Source: 66-474 sp051954935 (lineage in GTDB: Bacteria; Pseudomonadota; Gammaproteobacteria; Xanthomonadales; Rhodanobacteraceae). From it: DNA of 64,000 nucleotides. Positions 52,138 to 61,390 of this stretch are shown here, in pieces. How positions within the stretch are numbered: the stretch's first letter is position 1; each line of letters starts with the position of its first letter. The stretch is from the NCBI GenBank assembly GCA_051954935.1, contig JBQCHG010000055.1, positions 1 to 64,000 of the forward strand, given 5' to 3'. The position numbers were made by a program, and so were the translations under genes. The notes under the pieces are model-generated. The model saw only the letters and a program-made list of their open reading frames with translations. It did no database searches and was not told the origin of the DNA.

Positions 52138-52326
52138 ATGGACAGGAATCGCAGTGAAGGAGCCAAGCACCAGGTCAAGGGTGGCGTGAAAGAAGCGGCC
52201 GGCAAGGTTACCGGCAACAAGTCGAAGGAAGTGGCAGGCAAGATCGAGAAGAACGCCGGCAAGGTGCAGCGCAATGCCGGTGAAGCCGCGGACGAGGTTC
52301 GTCACGCGCGGCATCACGATTATTGA
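52138..52326 (+). CDS. CsbD-family stress protein
   Basis: 62 residues, Lys/Gly/Ala-rich: MDRNRSEGAKHQVKGGVKEA, then KVTGNKSKEVAGKIEKNAGKVQ. The GxxxQxxGxxKExxGK pattern is that of CsbD, a small general-stress protein of unknown biochemical function. AAAGG lies just upstream. Followed closely by a PRC-barrel gene, with a hairpin between (52339-52360). Confidence 0.88.
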   Translation: MDRNRSEGAKHQVKGGVKEAAGKVTGNKSKEVAGKIEKNAGKVQRNAGEAADEVRHARHHDY

Positions 52327-52338
52327 TGTCGAGCGCAA

Positions 52339-52360
52339 CGCCGGCGCTTGCGCGCCGGCG
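52339..52360 (+). terminator. Hairpin between CsbD and PRC-barrel genes
   Basis: CGCCGGCGC-TTGC-GCGCCGGCG, a perfect 9-bp stem, 12 bases after the CsbD stop. No T-run follows; it may be an intercistronic stabiliser rather than a terminator. Confidence 0.5.
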
Positions 52361-52385
52361 GTTCGGTGAACATGGAGGTTTGATC

Positions 52386-52721
52386 GTGGATACGCCTCAA
52401 CAGTTGTCGGCCAGTACCCTGATCGGCGATGCCATCGTCAATCCGGCCGGCGAGAAGCTGGGGGATCTCAAGGACATCGTGCTCGATATCGCCAAGGGCG
52501 AGATCGTCTACGCGGTGATGGCCAGCGGCGGCGTGCTCGGCATGGGCGAAAAGTTGTTCGCGGTCCCGTGGCATGCCTTGCGCATCCAGGGACACAACGA
52601 AAACCTGGTGCTGGATGCGGACCCGGACCGGCTGAAGAGCGCGCCCGGATTCGACAAGGATCACTGGCCCGTTGCGCCGGACGCCGGCTTCGTCGAGCGC
52701 GGCCGGACCTTCTATTCGTGA
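52386..52721 (+). CDS. PRC-barrel domain protein
   Basis: 111 residues. N-terminal PRC-barrel: STLIGDAIVNPAGEKLGDLKDIVLDIAKGEIVYAVMASGG in outline, then KLFAVPWHALRIQGHNENLVLDADPDRLKSAPGF. Found in photosynthetic reaction-centre H subunits and RimM; many bacterial stand-alone copies are stress-related. The GTG at 52386 has GGAGG 7 bases upstream; a longer reading from 52323 would start just past the CsbD stop. With the CsbD gene it forms a general-stress pair (inference). Confidence 0.82.
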   Translation: MDTPQQLSASTLIGDAIVNPAGEKLGDLKDIVLDIAKGEIVYAVMASGGVLGMGEKLFAVPWHALRIQGHNENLVLDADPDRLKSAPGFDKDHWPVAPDAGFVERGRTFYS

Positions 52722-52751
52722 TCGTCGTCCGGCACGCTTGATCGCGGCGGT

Positions 52752-54527
52752 TCAAGCCGCGAATTGCAGCCGCGCCAGCTCGGAATACAGGCCGCCTTCT
52801 CGCAGCAGCGATTCGTGCGTGCCTTCGGCGACGATGCGGCCGCCATCGAGCACCACGATGCGATCCGCACGTTGCACGGTCGCCAGTCGGTGCGCGATCA
52901 CCAGTGTCGTGCGTCCGCGTCCGGCACGTTCGAGCGCCTGTTGGATGGCTGCTTCCGATTGTGCGTCCAGACTGGACGTCGCTTCGTCCAGCAGCAGCAC
53001 CGGTGCGTCCTTCAGGATCGCGCGCGCGATGGCAATGCGCTGGCGCTGGCCACCGGAAAGCCGCACGCCGCGTTCCCCCAATGGCGCATCGAAGCCCTCC
53101 GGTTGTGCGGCGAGAAAGCCGTAGGCCTCCGCGTCGCGCGCAGCCGCGCGCACCGATTCGTCATCGGCATCGTGGCGGCCGAAGCGGATGTTGTCCGCCG
53201 CGCTGGCGGCAAAGATCACCGTTTCCTGCGGAACCAGCGCGAGTGCGCTGCGCAATTCGTCCAGCGCCAGCGCGCGCAGGTCGACGCCGTCCAGGGTGAT
53301 GCGTCCGTGCTGCGGATCGTGGAAGCGCAGCAGCAGGTTGAATACCGTGCTCTTGCCCGCCCCGGAAGGCCCGACCAGCGCCACTGTTTCGCCCGGCTGC
53401 ACGCGCAGATCGAAATCGTGCAGGGCGGGAACATCCAGCCGCGTCGGATAGCGGAACTCGACGTGCTCGAACACGAGCGCGCCGCCCGCCGGCTCCGGCA
53501 GATGCGCCGGCTGCGCGGGTGCGATGATGCGCGGCTGTTCGGCCAGCAGGTCGCCAATGCGGCCCATGGAACCCGCTGCCCGCAGCACGTCGCCCCACAC
53601 TTCGCCAAGCGCGCCGACCGAGCCGGCTGCCAGCACCGCGTACAGGATGAACTGGCTGAGCACGCCCGCATCCATGGAACCTGCCAGCACGTCGCGCGCG
53701 CCGGCCCACAGCACCAGCGTGATTGCGCCGAACACCAGCACGATCACGCCGCCGGTCAGGACTGCGCGCGCGGTGATGCGCCGCTGCGCGGCCCGCAAGG
53801 CGTCGCGCACGGCACGCGCATAGCGCGCGCTTTCGATGCGTTCGCGCGCATACGCCTTCACAGCGTGCACCGCGTTGAGCGTTTCATTGGCGATCGCACT
53901 GGTGTCGGCGATGCGGTCCTGGTTGACCCGCGACAATGCGCGCAGCTTTCGTCCATACAACGCGATCGGCACGATGACCACCGGAATCACCAGCGCAGTG
54001 AAGCCGGCCAGGCGCGGGCTGGTGAACACCATCGCCGCCGCCGCGCCGATCACCATCACCACGCTGCGCAGCGCGATGGATACGCTCGAACCGATCAGCG
54101 TCTGCACCACTTCCGTGTCGGTACCCAGCCGCGAGACCAGTTCGCCGACGCGGGCGCGCTCGAAGAAGCCGATGTCGAGCCGGATCAGGTGCGCGTACAG
54201 CTTCTCGCGCAGTTCCGCGACCGCGCGCTCGCCGAGGAGGGTGATGCAGAAATAGCGCGCGGCGGTGGCCAGAGCCAGCACCAGCGCGACGCCGAACAGG
54301 ATCAGGAAGGTGCGGTTGACCAGCGTAGGATCACGCGTGGCGAAACCGCGGTCGATCATGTGCCGCACCGCAACCGGCAGCGACAGGGTGGCTGCCGAGG
54401 ACAGCGTCAGGAAGAACAGCCAGCCGGCGACCAGGCCGCGGTGCCTGCGCAGGTAAGGCCACAGCGCACGCAAGGCGGAGAGCCGGCGCGGCGTGGATTC
54501 GCCGGATTGCGGGGGTGTGTTGGGCAT
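52752..54527 (-). CDS. ABC exporter, fused permease-ATPase (MsbA-related)
   Basis: 591 residues. Six membrane helices in residues 25-320 (WLFFLTLSSAATLSLPVAV, TFLILFGVALVLALATAARYF, and so on), then an ATPase domain: Walker A GPSGAGKS, Q-loop ALVPQETVIF, signature LSGGQRQRIAIARA, Walker B VLLLDEATSS. The ABCB/MsbA-rel type half-transporter that works as a homodimer. Substrate not determined; lipid or multidrug export is possible. The ATG at 54527 gives the normal short N terminus. Divergent from the GGDEF gene. Confidence 0.88.
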   Translation of the reverse strand: MPNTPPQSGESTPRRLSALRALWPYLRRHRGLVAGWLFFLTLSSAATLSLPVAVRHMIDRGFATRDPTLVNRTFLILFGVALVLALATAARYFCITLLGERAVAELREKLYAHLIRLDIGFFERARVGELVSRLGTDTEVVQTLIGSSVSIALRSVVMVIGAAAAMVFTSPRLAGFTALVIPVVIVPIALYGRKLRALSRVNQDRIADTSAIANETLNAVHAVKAYARERIESARYARAVRDALRAAQRRITARAVLTGGVIVLVFGAITLVLWAGARDVLAGSMDAGVLSQFILYAVLAAGSVGALGEVWGDVLRAAGSMGRIGDLLAEQPRIIAPAQPAHLPEPAGGALVFEHVEFRYPTRLDVPALHDFDLRVQPGETVALVGPSGAGKSTVFNLLLRFHDPQHGRITLDGVDLRALALDELRSALALVPQETVIFAASAADNIRFGRHDADDESVRAAARDAEAYGFLAAQPEGFDAPLGERGVRLSGGQRQRIAIARAILKDAPVLLLDEATSSLDAQSEAAIQQALERAGRGRTTLVIAHRLATVQRADRIVVLDGGRIVAEGTHESLLREGGLYSELARLQFAA

Positions 54528-54610
54528 CTTGCCTCGGACCACGAAAGGACCGACAAGTTTAGCGCGCGCGTTTTGGTTAGACTGCGCACGGCAGCAAGGG
54601 AGGAGGGGGT

Positions 54611-55192
54611 ATGGGCTGGGGCTGGCTTTACCCGTTGCGCGCATTCGGCGCGCGAACCGCATCTTCCGGAACGCTCGGCAGCCGTCCGCTGTTGCGGCGC
54701 ATCGGTCGCGCACTGTCCATGGCGCGCCGCCAGCAGTGCGGCTGCCTGTTGTTCCGGTTGCAGTTGAGCGGACTGGACGCGCTGCAGCAGCGGCATGGCG
54801 AGGCCTTCGTCGAAGGCGTTTCGCGCGTGATCGCCGAGCGCGTGCGGCGGCAGATCCGCGGCGAGGATCTTGTCACGCGCCTCGGCGGCGAGGAATTCGC
54901 ACTGCTGGCGCAGGGCGTGGAGGGCTCGCTGTATTCGGCAGGCGAAACGATCGCCGAGCGCATCACCGAGAGCCTGACCAAGCCCTACGGCGTGGATTCC
55001 GTGCAGTTCACGCTGGGGTTGCGCATCGGCATCGCGGGTTTTCCGGACAACGCGACAGATGCGGCGGGCCTGCTGCTCGCCGCGAGTCAGGCACTGCACG
55101 CCGCGCGCCGGCTGGACCGCGACGGCTGGCGGTTCTCCTCGACGCTGATAGATACCTCGAACCGCCCGCTGAGAGCCAAGGGCGTCGTCTGA
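54611..55192 (+). CDS. Single-domain GGDEF protein with lost first metal site
   Basis: 193 residues with no sensor or membrane domain. The C-terminal part keeps GGEEF (92-96) and the inhibitory-site RGED (83-86, five residues before). The usual opening DxLTGLxNR is replaced by GTLGSRPLLRRIG, and the metal-binding VDLDxFKxIND block by FRLQLSGLDALQQ, so the first metal Asp is missing. It may therefore be an inactive c-di-GMP receptor through the I-site, or a very weak cyclase. A second GGDEF-bearing protein is at 30695. Confidence 0.75.
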   Translation: MGWGWLYPLRAFGARTASSGTLGSRPLLRRIGRALSMARRQQCGCLLFRLQLSGLDALQQRHGEAFVEGVSRVIAERVRRQIRGEDLVTRLGGEEFALLAQGVEGSLYSAGETIAERITESLTKPYGVDSVQFTLGLRIGIAGFPDNATDAAGLLLAASQALHAARRLDRDGWRFSSTLIDTSNRPLRAKGVV

Positions 55193-55248
55193 CGGCGAGC
55201 CCGGAACGCAGATCGGCTCCTGCCTGCGCCCGTATCCACTGTTCGCGA

Positions 55249-56685
55249 TCATGAAGGATCGCGAATCACCAGCAGCCTCGCTTCGGTCATGTCTTCCATT
55301 GCGTAGCGCACGCCTTCGCGACCGGACCCGGAAAGCTTGGTGCCGCCGTAGGGCATGTTGTCGACGCGGAAGCTCGGGATGTCGCCGACGATCACGCCGC
55401 CCTCGACCAGCGTGTCCCACGCGCGCATGGCGTGACCGAGATTGCCCGTGAATACGCCGGCCTGCAGGCCGTAGTCGGACGCGTTCACGCTCTCCAGCGC
55501 TTCGTCGAAGGTTTCGAATTTCGCCAGTACGGTGACCGGCCCGAAGGCTTCCATGCAGGAAAGCCGCGCGTCACTCGGCACATTTTCCAGCACGGTGGCC
55601 TGCAGCATGTTGCCGTGGCGCTCACCGCCGCACAGGACATTCGCGCTGGCCTGCCTGGCCTCAGCGATCCAGCTTTCCAGGCGTTTGGCCGCGGCTTCGT
55701 CGATCATCGGGCCGAGGAAGGTTTCCGGGTCTTTCGGATCGCCGGCTTTCAGCTTGCGGGTCGCTTCGACGAATCGCCGCTTCACCTCGTCGTACAGCGA
55801 CGCGTGGATCAGGATCCGCTGCACCTTGATGCAGCTTTGGCCGGATTGGTAGAAGCTGCCGGAGATCAGTCGTTCGACCACGAAGTCCAGCCGTTCGCGC
55901 TGGTCCGCATCCACGATGCAGGCCGCGTTGCCACCCAGCTCCAGCACGACCTTCTTGCGGCCGGCGCGCGCCTTCAGTTGCCAACCGATCTGGCCGCCGG
56001 TGAAGGACAGCAGTTTCAGGCGCTCGTCTTCCACGAATGGATCGGCATCCTCGATATTGCAGGGCAGGATCGAGAACGCGCCCTTAGGCAGACCGGTTTC
56101 GGCGAGCGCCTCGCCGATGATCAACGCGCCGATCGGCGTCTTCTCGGAAGGCTTCAGCACGAAGGGGCAGCCCGCCGCGATCGCCGGCGCGACCTTGTGC
56201 GCGACCAGGTTCAGCGGGAAGTTGAACGGGGTGATGAACGAGCACGGGCCCAGCGGCACGCGCTTGACGAAACCGCGATAGCCGCGCGTGCGCGGCGAGA
56301 TCTCCAGGTTCAGGACTTCGCCGCCGCTGCGGGTGGATTCGTCGGCGGCGATGCGGAAAGTGTCCAGCAGCCGCGTGACTTCGCCTTGCGCATCCTTGAT
56401 CGGTTTGCCGGCCTCCACGCACAGCGCGAAGGCGAGTTCGTCCTTGCGTTCGGTCATGCGCGCGATGCAGTGTTCCAGCACCGCGCGGCGCTCGTAGGGT
56501 TTCATTGCCGCCATCGGCGCAGCAGCCTGGGCCGCAGCCGCGATGGCCAGCTCGATTGCATTCGCATCGGCCAGCGCCACGCGCGTGGCGACCTCGCCGG
56601 AATACTTGTCCAGCACTGGGAGATTCTCGTTCGGCTGTTGCGGCTTGTTGGCGAGGTAGTACGGATAGCGGTCCTTGAGCTTCAT
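55249..56685 (-). CDS. NAD(P)-dependent aldehyde dehydrogenase
   Basis: A 478-residue aldehyde dehydrogenase. Oxyanion region ITPFNFPLN, cofactor-binding KPSEKTPIGA and LSFTGGQIGW, general base E249 in VVLELGGNAA, nucleophile C285 in YQSGQSCIKVQR, C-terminal GPVTVLAKF. The order and spacing match the glyceraldehyde-3-phosphate or phosphonoacetaldehyde/lactaldehyde-type branch; substrate not assignable. I use ATG 56685, with GAGGG 6 bases upstream; ATG 56691 gives two more residues and overlaps the xseA stop by ATGA. Confidence 0.85.
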   Translation of the reverse strand: MKLKDRYPYYLANKPQQPNENLPVLDKYSGEVATRVALADANAIELAIAAAAQAAAPMAAMKPYERRAVLEHCIARMTERKDELAFALCVEAGKPIKDAQGEVTRLLDTFRIAADESTRSGGEVLNLEISPRTRGYRGFVKRVPLGPCSFITPFNFPLNLVAHKVAPAIAAGCPFVLKPSEKTPIGALIIGEALAETGLPKGAFSILPCNIEDADPFVEDERLKLLSFTGGQIGWQLKARAGRKKVVLELGGNAACIVDADQRERLDFVVERLISGSFYQSGQSCIKVQRILIHASLYDEVKRRFVEATRKLKAGDPKDPETFLGPMIDEAAAKRLESWIAEARQASANVLCGGERHGNMLQATVLENVPSDARLSCMEAFGPVTVLAKFETFDEALESVNASDYGLQAGVFTGNLGHAMRAWDTLVEGGVIVGDIPSFRVDNMPYGGTKLSGSGREGVRYAMEDMTEARLLVIRDPS

Positions 56686-56687
56686 GT

Positions 56688-58046
56688 TCATCCCTCATGT
56701 TCGCGCACGATCAGCGCCAACTCTCCATCCTGCAATCGCGCAGTCAACAGGGTGCCCGCGGCGACACCGCTCGCGGAGCGCAATACCGCGCTGCTCTCAT
56801 CGAACAGGATCGCGTAACCGCGTTGCAGCACGTTCAACGGGCTGACCGCCTGCAATGCGCGGGCGAGCCCGGCCACGCGCCGCGCGTCGCGCTGCGCGGC
56901 CTGTGCCCACGCCGCAAGCAGGCGCCGCCGAAGCTGGTTCGCATCGCGCGTGAGCAGGGGCAGTCGCCGCGCCGGGTGCGCCAGCCGCAAGCGCGCCGCC
57001 AGGTGACGCAAACGTGCATCCGTCGATTCCAGCCGGGCCGAAGAGCACCGTTGCATGCGTGCGCGCAGGGCCAGCAATCGTTCGCGCCCGCTCGCGAGCC
57101 GCTGCTGAGGCGCGCGCCCGAGCAGTCGCGCGTGCAGATGGTCCATGCGCTGGACCGTCGCGTGTGCGCGGCGGTTCCACGCGTGCTGCAATCGCGCGCG
57201 GTGTTGCTTCAAGATACGTGTCAGCGCATCCGAATCCGGCAGCAGCAATTCGGCTGCGGCGGACGGCGTGGGCGCGCGCAGGTCGGCGACGAAATCCGCG
57301 ATCGAGAAATCCACCTCATGGCCGACGGCGCACACCACCGGCACCGCGCTCGCGGCCACCGCGCGCGCGACGCCTTCATCATTGAACGCGATCAGGTCCT
57401 CCAGCGAACCGCCGCCACGGGTCAGCAGCAGCACGTCGTAACGCACGCTGCGCGCCGCCGCCTTCAGCATCGCCACGATCGCCGGCGGGGCCTCGCGGCC
57501 CTGCACCGGAACCGGAAGAATTTCGATTTCGGTGAGGGGACAACGCCGGCGCACCACGCTCAGTACATCGCGGATCGCCGCGCCCGTGGCCGAGGTGATC
57601 ACGCCGATGCGGCGCGGGTAGCGGGGCAATGCGCGCTTGCGTTGCGGATCGAACAACCCTTCGGCCTGCAGCTTCGCCTTCAGCAGATCGAACGCGCGGC
57701 GCAGCGCGCCTTCGCCGGCTTCCTCCATGTGCTCGATGAGCAACTGGAATTCGCCGCGCGCTTCGTAGAGGCTCACGCGCGCGCGCGCCAGCACGTGCGC
57801 GCCATCGGCCGGGCGGAAACGCAGCCAGGTGCTGCGCGGCTTGAACATCGCGCAACGCACCTGCGCGGCGGAATCCTTCAATGTGAAGTACAGGTGCCCG
57901 GAGGCCGGACGCGAAACGTTGGACAGCTCGCCCTCGATCCAGACCAGCGGCAGCGCATCCTCGATCAGGTCCCGCGCCAGCCGGTTGAGCGAGGAGGGCG
58001 TGAGGATCTCGCGGCGGGTTTCGTATTGGGGGATTTCTTCGTTCAT
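56688..58046 (-). CDS. xseA: Exodeoxyribonuclease VII large subunit
   Basis: A 452-residue subunit of ExoVII, which degrades single-stranded DNA from both ends. N-terminal OB-fold: LPLVWIEGELSNVSRPASGHLYFTLKD in outline. Central catalytic part with GVITSATGAAIRDVLSVVRRRCP, RGGGSLEDLIAFNDE and VGHEVDFSIADFVADLRAPTPSAAAE. A long Arg/Leu/Ala-rich coiled coil follows. The small subunit gene xseB is not adjacent. One base separates its start from the stop of the phospholipase gene. Confidence 0.93.
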   Translation of the reverse strand: MNEEIPQYETRREILTPSSLNRLARDLIEDALPLVWIEGELSNVSRPASGHLYFTLKDSAAQVRCAMFKPRSTWLRFRPADGAHVLARARVSLYEARGEFQLLIEHMEEAGEGALRRAFDLLKAKLQAEGLFDPQRKRALPRYPRRIGVITSATGAAIRDVLSVVRRRCPLTEIEILPVPVQGREAPPAIVAMLKAAARSVRYDVLLLTRGGGSLEDLIAFNDEGVARAVAASAVPVVCAVGHEVDFSIADFVADLRAPTPSAAAELLLPDSDALTRILKQHRARLQHAWNRRAHATVQRMDHLHARLLGRAPQQRLASGRERLLALRARMQRCSSARLESTDARLRHLAARLRLAHPARRLPLLTRDANQLRRRLLAAWAQAAQRDARRVAGLARALQAVSPLNVLQRGYAILFDESSAVLRSASGVAAGTLLTARLQDGELALIVREHEG

Positions 58047-58047
58047 G

Positions 58048-59493
58048 TCATTTGACGACTGGAATTTCGCGATGACGTTCGCGTCGTATCCGCAGCCAGC
58101 GCACCGACAGTCCCAGCGCGAGCCACAGGGCCAGCGCCGCCAGCGGCCACGCGATCGCGCGCGGCCACAGCACCGCGATCCCGGTCAGGATCAGCAGCGC
58201 CAATGCGCCGCCCAGCAGCGGGCCGGCTTCGCCGCCGGTCGGCAGGCGGCGCTGGTTCAACGCCGCGCCAACGCTGTGCGCCAGCCGCAGGGCACCGGCC
58301 GCGCCGCGCCCGGCGCTGCCGCGTTCGCCGGGCTTGCCGCGATGGACGCGCTCGCGCGGCGGGCTTTGCGGATCGCGGCGCACGCGCCGCCGCGACAATA
58401 CGATCTCGGTGGCGTTCTGAAGGTCGCGCTCGTATTGCTCGGCGAGCGTCTGCGCGAAGGCGTCGTCTTCGACCGCAACATCGATCTCGCAATTGCCCAT
58501 CCAGCTTGCGAGGTTGAGGTTGGTCGAACCCACGCGTGCCCAGCGTGCGTCCGCGACCGCCGTCTTGGCGTGGAGCATCGAGCCGTTCCATTCGAACACG
58601 CGCACGCCCGCGGCGAGCAGCGGGCGGTAACCGCTGCGCGACATCGCCGCGACGGGCGGCAGGTCCGAGGTACCCGGCACCAGCAGGCGGACGTCCACGC
58701 CGTCCTCTGCAGCGTTGGCCAGCGCGCGCACGTAGGGCGGGACGCCGACGAAGTAGGCATCGGTCAGCCACAGTCGTTCGCGCGCGAGGGCGGCGATCAT
58801 CTGGTCCAATCGGTACATGCCGGCGCTGCTCGGGTGAGTGGCGATCACGCGCAGCGCGACGTCGCCCGCTTCCGGCATCGCGGCCGAATCAGTGACGGCC
58901 TCCTCCGGCAGTGGATCGCCGGTGGTGTTCCAGGTCGCGGCGAAGGAGGATTCGATTTCCGCCACCGCCGGTCCGCGCAGCGCCACGCCGGTGTCGCGCC
59001 ACGGTTCAATGCCGCGTACGGGGTTGCCCAGCCACTTGGCACTGATGCACACGCCGGAGATGAACGCGATGCGGCCGTCCACGCTCACCAATTTGCGATG
59101 ATCGCGGTTGATCCAGCCGAAGGGATTCAAGGGATCGAAGGGATTCCAGACGCGTATCTGCCCCCCGGCGTCCACGAGCGGCCGCCAGAACCGCGCGCCG
59201 GACTGGCCGAGGCACCCCAGCCAGTCGCGCATCACGCACACGTGCACGCCTGCGCGGGCGCGCTCGCACAAGGCGTCCAGGAATTCGTGACCAATTGTGT
59301 CGGCGCGGATGATGTAGTTGGCAAGAAAGATGCTGCGTTTCGCCGAACGGATGGCAGCTAGCCAGGCGTCGAAGTTGGCCCGCGCGTCGATCAGCAGTTC
59401 GATCGCATTGCCGCAGGAAAGCGGCGCGCCGGCCGCGCGCGACAGCGCCTGTTCGGCGAGCGGACGGACTCCTGGCGCTTGCGATGCAGGCAT
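58048..59493 (-). CDS. Phospholipase D-like / cardiolipin synthase-type protein
   Basis: 481 residues. Two HKD motifs: H132-K134-D139 in NRDHRKLVSVDGR and H308-K310-D315 in MLHAKTAVADARW, with the GSTNLNLAS block after the second. Two hydrophobic helices lie at the C terminus (LLGGALALLILTGIAVLW, WPLAALALWLALGLSV), the reverse of classical ClsA, whose helices are N-terminal. Likely a membrane phospholipid synthase or phosphodiesterase; substrate uncertain. Stop one base before the xseA start, so the two are co-transcribed. Confidence 0.83.
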   Translation of the reverse strand: MPASQAPGVRPLAEQALSRAAGAPLSCGNAIELLIDARANFDAWLAAIRSAKRSIFLANYIIRADTIGHEFLDALCERARAGVHVCVMRDWLGCLGQSGARFWRPLVDAGGQIRVWNPFDPLNPFGWINRDHRKLVSVDGRIAFISGVCISAKWLGNPVRGIEPWRDTGVALRGPAVAEIESSFAATWNTTGDPLPEEAVTDSAAMPEAGDVALRVIATHPSSAGMYRLDQMIAALARERLWLTDAYFVGVPPYVRALANAAEDGVDVRLLVPGTSDLPPVAAMSRSGYRPLLAAGVRVFEWNGSMLHAKTAVADARWARVGSTNLNLASWMGNCEIDVAVEDDAFAQTLAEQYERDLQNATEIVLSRRRVRRDPQSPPRERVHRGKPGERGSAGRGAAGALRLAHSVGAALNQRRLPTGGEAGPLLGGALALLILTGIAVLWPRAIAWPLAALALWLALGLSVRWLRIRRERHREIPVVK

Positions 59494-59670
59494 CCGCGCA
59501 GTCTATCGCGGGACGATGAGCGCCCCGTGGAAAAGCCGCGCCGTGCCGGACGGCGTAGAATGTCGGTTCGGGTCTGTGGAAGGATCGTTGCGCATGGCCG
59601 AGTCGGCGGGATGCCGATCGGGACCCGGGAGGGTCGTGTTCCGCACGCGCGCACGCAGGGGTATTTGCAG

Positions 59671-61377
59671 ATGAAAGACATTTACGCGCGCCTGATCGAG
59701 GATTTGCCGCCGCGGACCGAACCTGAGCGCGGCAGCAATGCCAGCGCGCGCGCGACGCGCGATTCCGTGGCCCACCTTCCGTTGGCCAATCCCGCGCAGG
59801 CTGCGCGCGAAGTCGGCGCGCTGCTGGACGCCATGCAGGCGACGGCCTGGCCGGTCGGCGAGCGGATCGAGGCGCTGGAAGTGCTGCGTGCCACGGTGGC
59901 CAGCCTGTGCGAGGGCATCGAGCAACAGCTCGGGGTGGAATCCCATCCGCTGCCCGCCACCAAGGAGAAGCTGGTCGAGACGGCCCGTGCTTTCCATCGC
60001 GGACTGGCGCGCAACTATGCGCTGGCGCTTCACGAGCTTTGTGCGCCGGACGGCAGGCTGCCGAGGTTCAAGGGCAAGGCCGCGGCGATCGCGGCGGTGC
60101 GCGCGCTCACACACCTGGGCATCGTGCTGCAGTGGTCCTATCGGCTGTATCGCACGCCGCCGGCCGGTGCCTGGCGGCGCCTGCACGCGCTGCATCGGTT
60201 CGCGCAGCAGATCGGCGTGGCCGACAAGCCGGTGGCGGATGCGTTGCCGGATGGCGCCGAGCTGGACGCGCAGCAGGCCTATTCGCACGCATTGCTGCTG
60301 GCGCTCTGCAATCCCTATCGCTTCTCCGTGCGCGAGTTGCGCGAAGCGTGGCTGCTGACGCGTTGCTTCGCGCCGTATTGCGCGCTCGGTCCCGCCGGCG
60401 GCGCCGCGATCGCGGTGGACGAGAATTGCGACGACGGCCCCGGTTACGTGCCGGAAGAGCGGGCGCTGCCGCGGGATGACGTCTTCGCGCTGGACCTGGC
60501 ACCGTTGCGGCGGTTCCTGGAGGACCATGCGGCCCTGCAGCCGTCCGGCATCGATCGCCTGACCTTCCGCCAGCGCGGAGGGCAGAACGTGGAAGCGACG
60601 GTCGCCTTCCTGCATCGCTTGCGCTCGAGCTGGATCGGAGCGGCCGAACGCGGTTTCGTGCGGTTGGGCGCGGGCCACGCCCTGGATGCGGTGATCGGAT
60701 TGCACGGCCTGCATTTCGTGCTGGCCGGCAACAATGACTTCAGTGCCTTCATGCAGCGCGTCCGCGGCAGCACCATTGCACTGAGCTCGGGCGAGAATGC
60801 CGCTGCATGGGCCGCGAATGCGGACAATTCGCGGCCGCAGGTGTGGCCGGCGCAAGTGCTGGACCAGAGCCTCGGCGGCTATCGGCTGAAACTGCAGTCC
60901 GGCAGTGGTGCGCTGCGCATCCGCGTCGGCGAGGTGATCGGGCTTGCGCCACCCGCGGAAGAGGGTGAAGCGCAGGAATGGATGGTGGGCCTGATCCGCT
61001 GGCTGCGTACCGACGAAACCAGTGTGTTCGCGGGCATCGAGCTCCTGGCGCGGCGCGCACGCCCCGCGGGTGCGCAAGTGTTGGCAGGTGCCGACGAGTT
61101 GCGCGCGCCGCAGCGCGCGGTGATGATGCAGGGCGAGAACGGAGCCACTTCGCTGCTGGTCGCGCACCTGTTCGACCAGCGCGCCACGGCCCTCGAACTC
61201 ACCTTGCCGGCCGATCCGTCCAACTGGGCATCGCGTCCGACCGTGCGCGAGCACGCGGTTGCTGCGATCGAGGAGATCAGCGCGGCGTATTATCGTGTCT
61301 CGATCACGGAGCTCGCGGCGGCCGGGGACGAGGATTTTGGAGCCTTCGTGCCCGGCATTGCCGTGCCCGCCCGATGA
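59671..61377 (+). CDS. Large cytoplasmic protein with C-terminal PilZ-like domain
   Basis: 568 residues, no membrane segment. The long N-terminal part (to about 370) is helical and of unknown type: PLANPAQAAREVGALLDAMQ, NYALALHELCAPDGRLPRFKGKAA, YSHALLLALCNPYRFSVRELREAW. Near 395-490 the strand pattern LDQSLGGYRLKLQSG, RIRVGEVIGLAP, MVGLIRWLRTDETSVFAGIELLARR matches a PilZ fold with the D/NxSxxG motif, but the RxxxR motif is not clear, so c-di-GMP binding is uncertain. AGGGG 9 bases before the ATG. Followed by ispG 13 bases later. Confidence 0.75.
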   Translation: MKDIYARLIEDLPPRTEPERGSNASARATRDSVAHLPLANPAQAAREVGALLDAMQATAWPVGERIEALEVLRATVASLCEGIEQQLGVESHPLPATKEKLVETARAFHRGLARNYALALHELCAPDGRLPRFKGKAAAIAAVRALTHLGIVLQWSYRLYRTPPAGAWRRLHALHRFAQQIGVADKPVADALPDGAELDAQQAYSHALLLALCNPYRFSVRELREAWLLTRCFAPYCALGPAGGAAIAVDENCDDGPGYVPEERALPRDDVFALDLAPLRRFLEDHAALQPSGIDRLTFRQRGGQNVEATVAFLHRLRSSWIGAAERGFVRLGAGHALDAVIGLHGLHFVLAGNNDFSAFMQRVRGSTIALSSGENAAAWAANADNSRPQVWPAQVLDQSLGGYRLKLQSGSGALRIRVGEVIGLAPPAEEGEAQEWMVGLIRWLRTDETSVFAGIELLARRARPAGAQVLAGADELRAPQRAVMMQGENGATSLLVAHLFDQRATALELTLPADPSNWASRPTVREHAVAAIEEISAAYYRVSITELAAAGDEDFGAFVPGIAVPAR

Positions 61378-61390
61378 AAAATCGCAAAGC

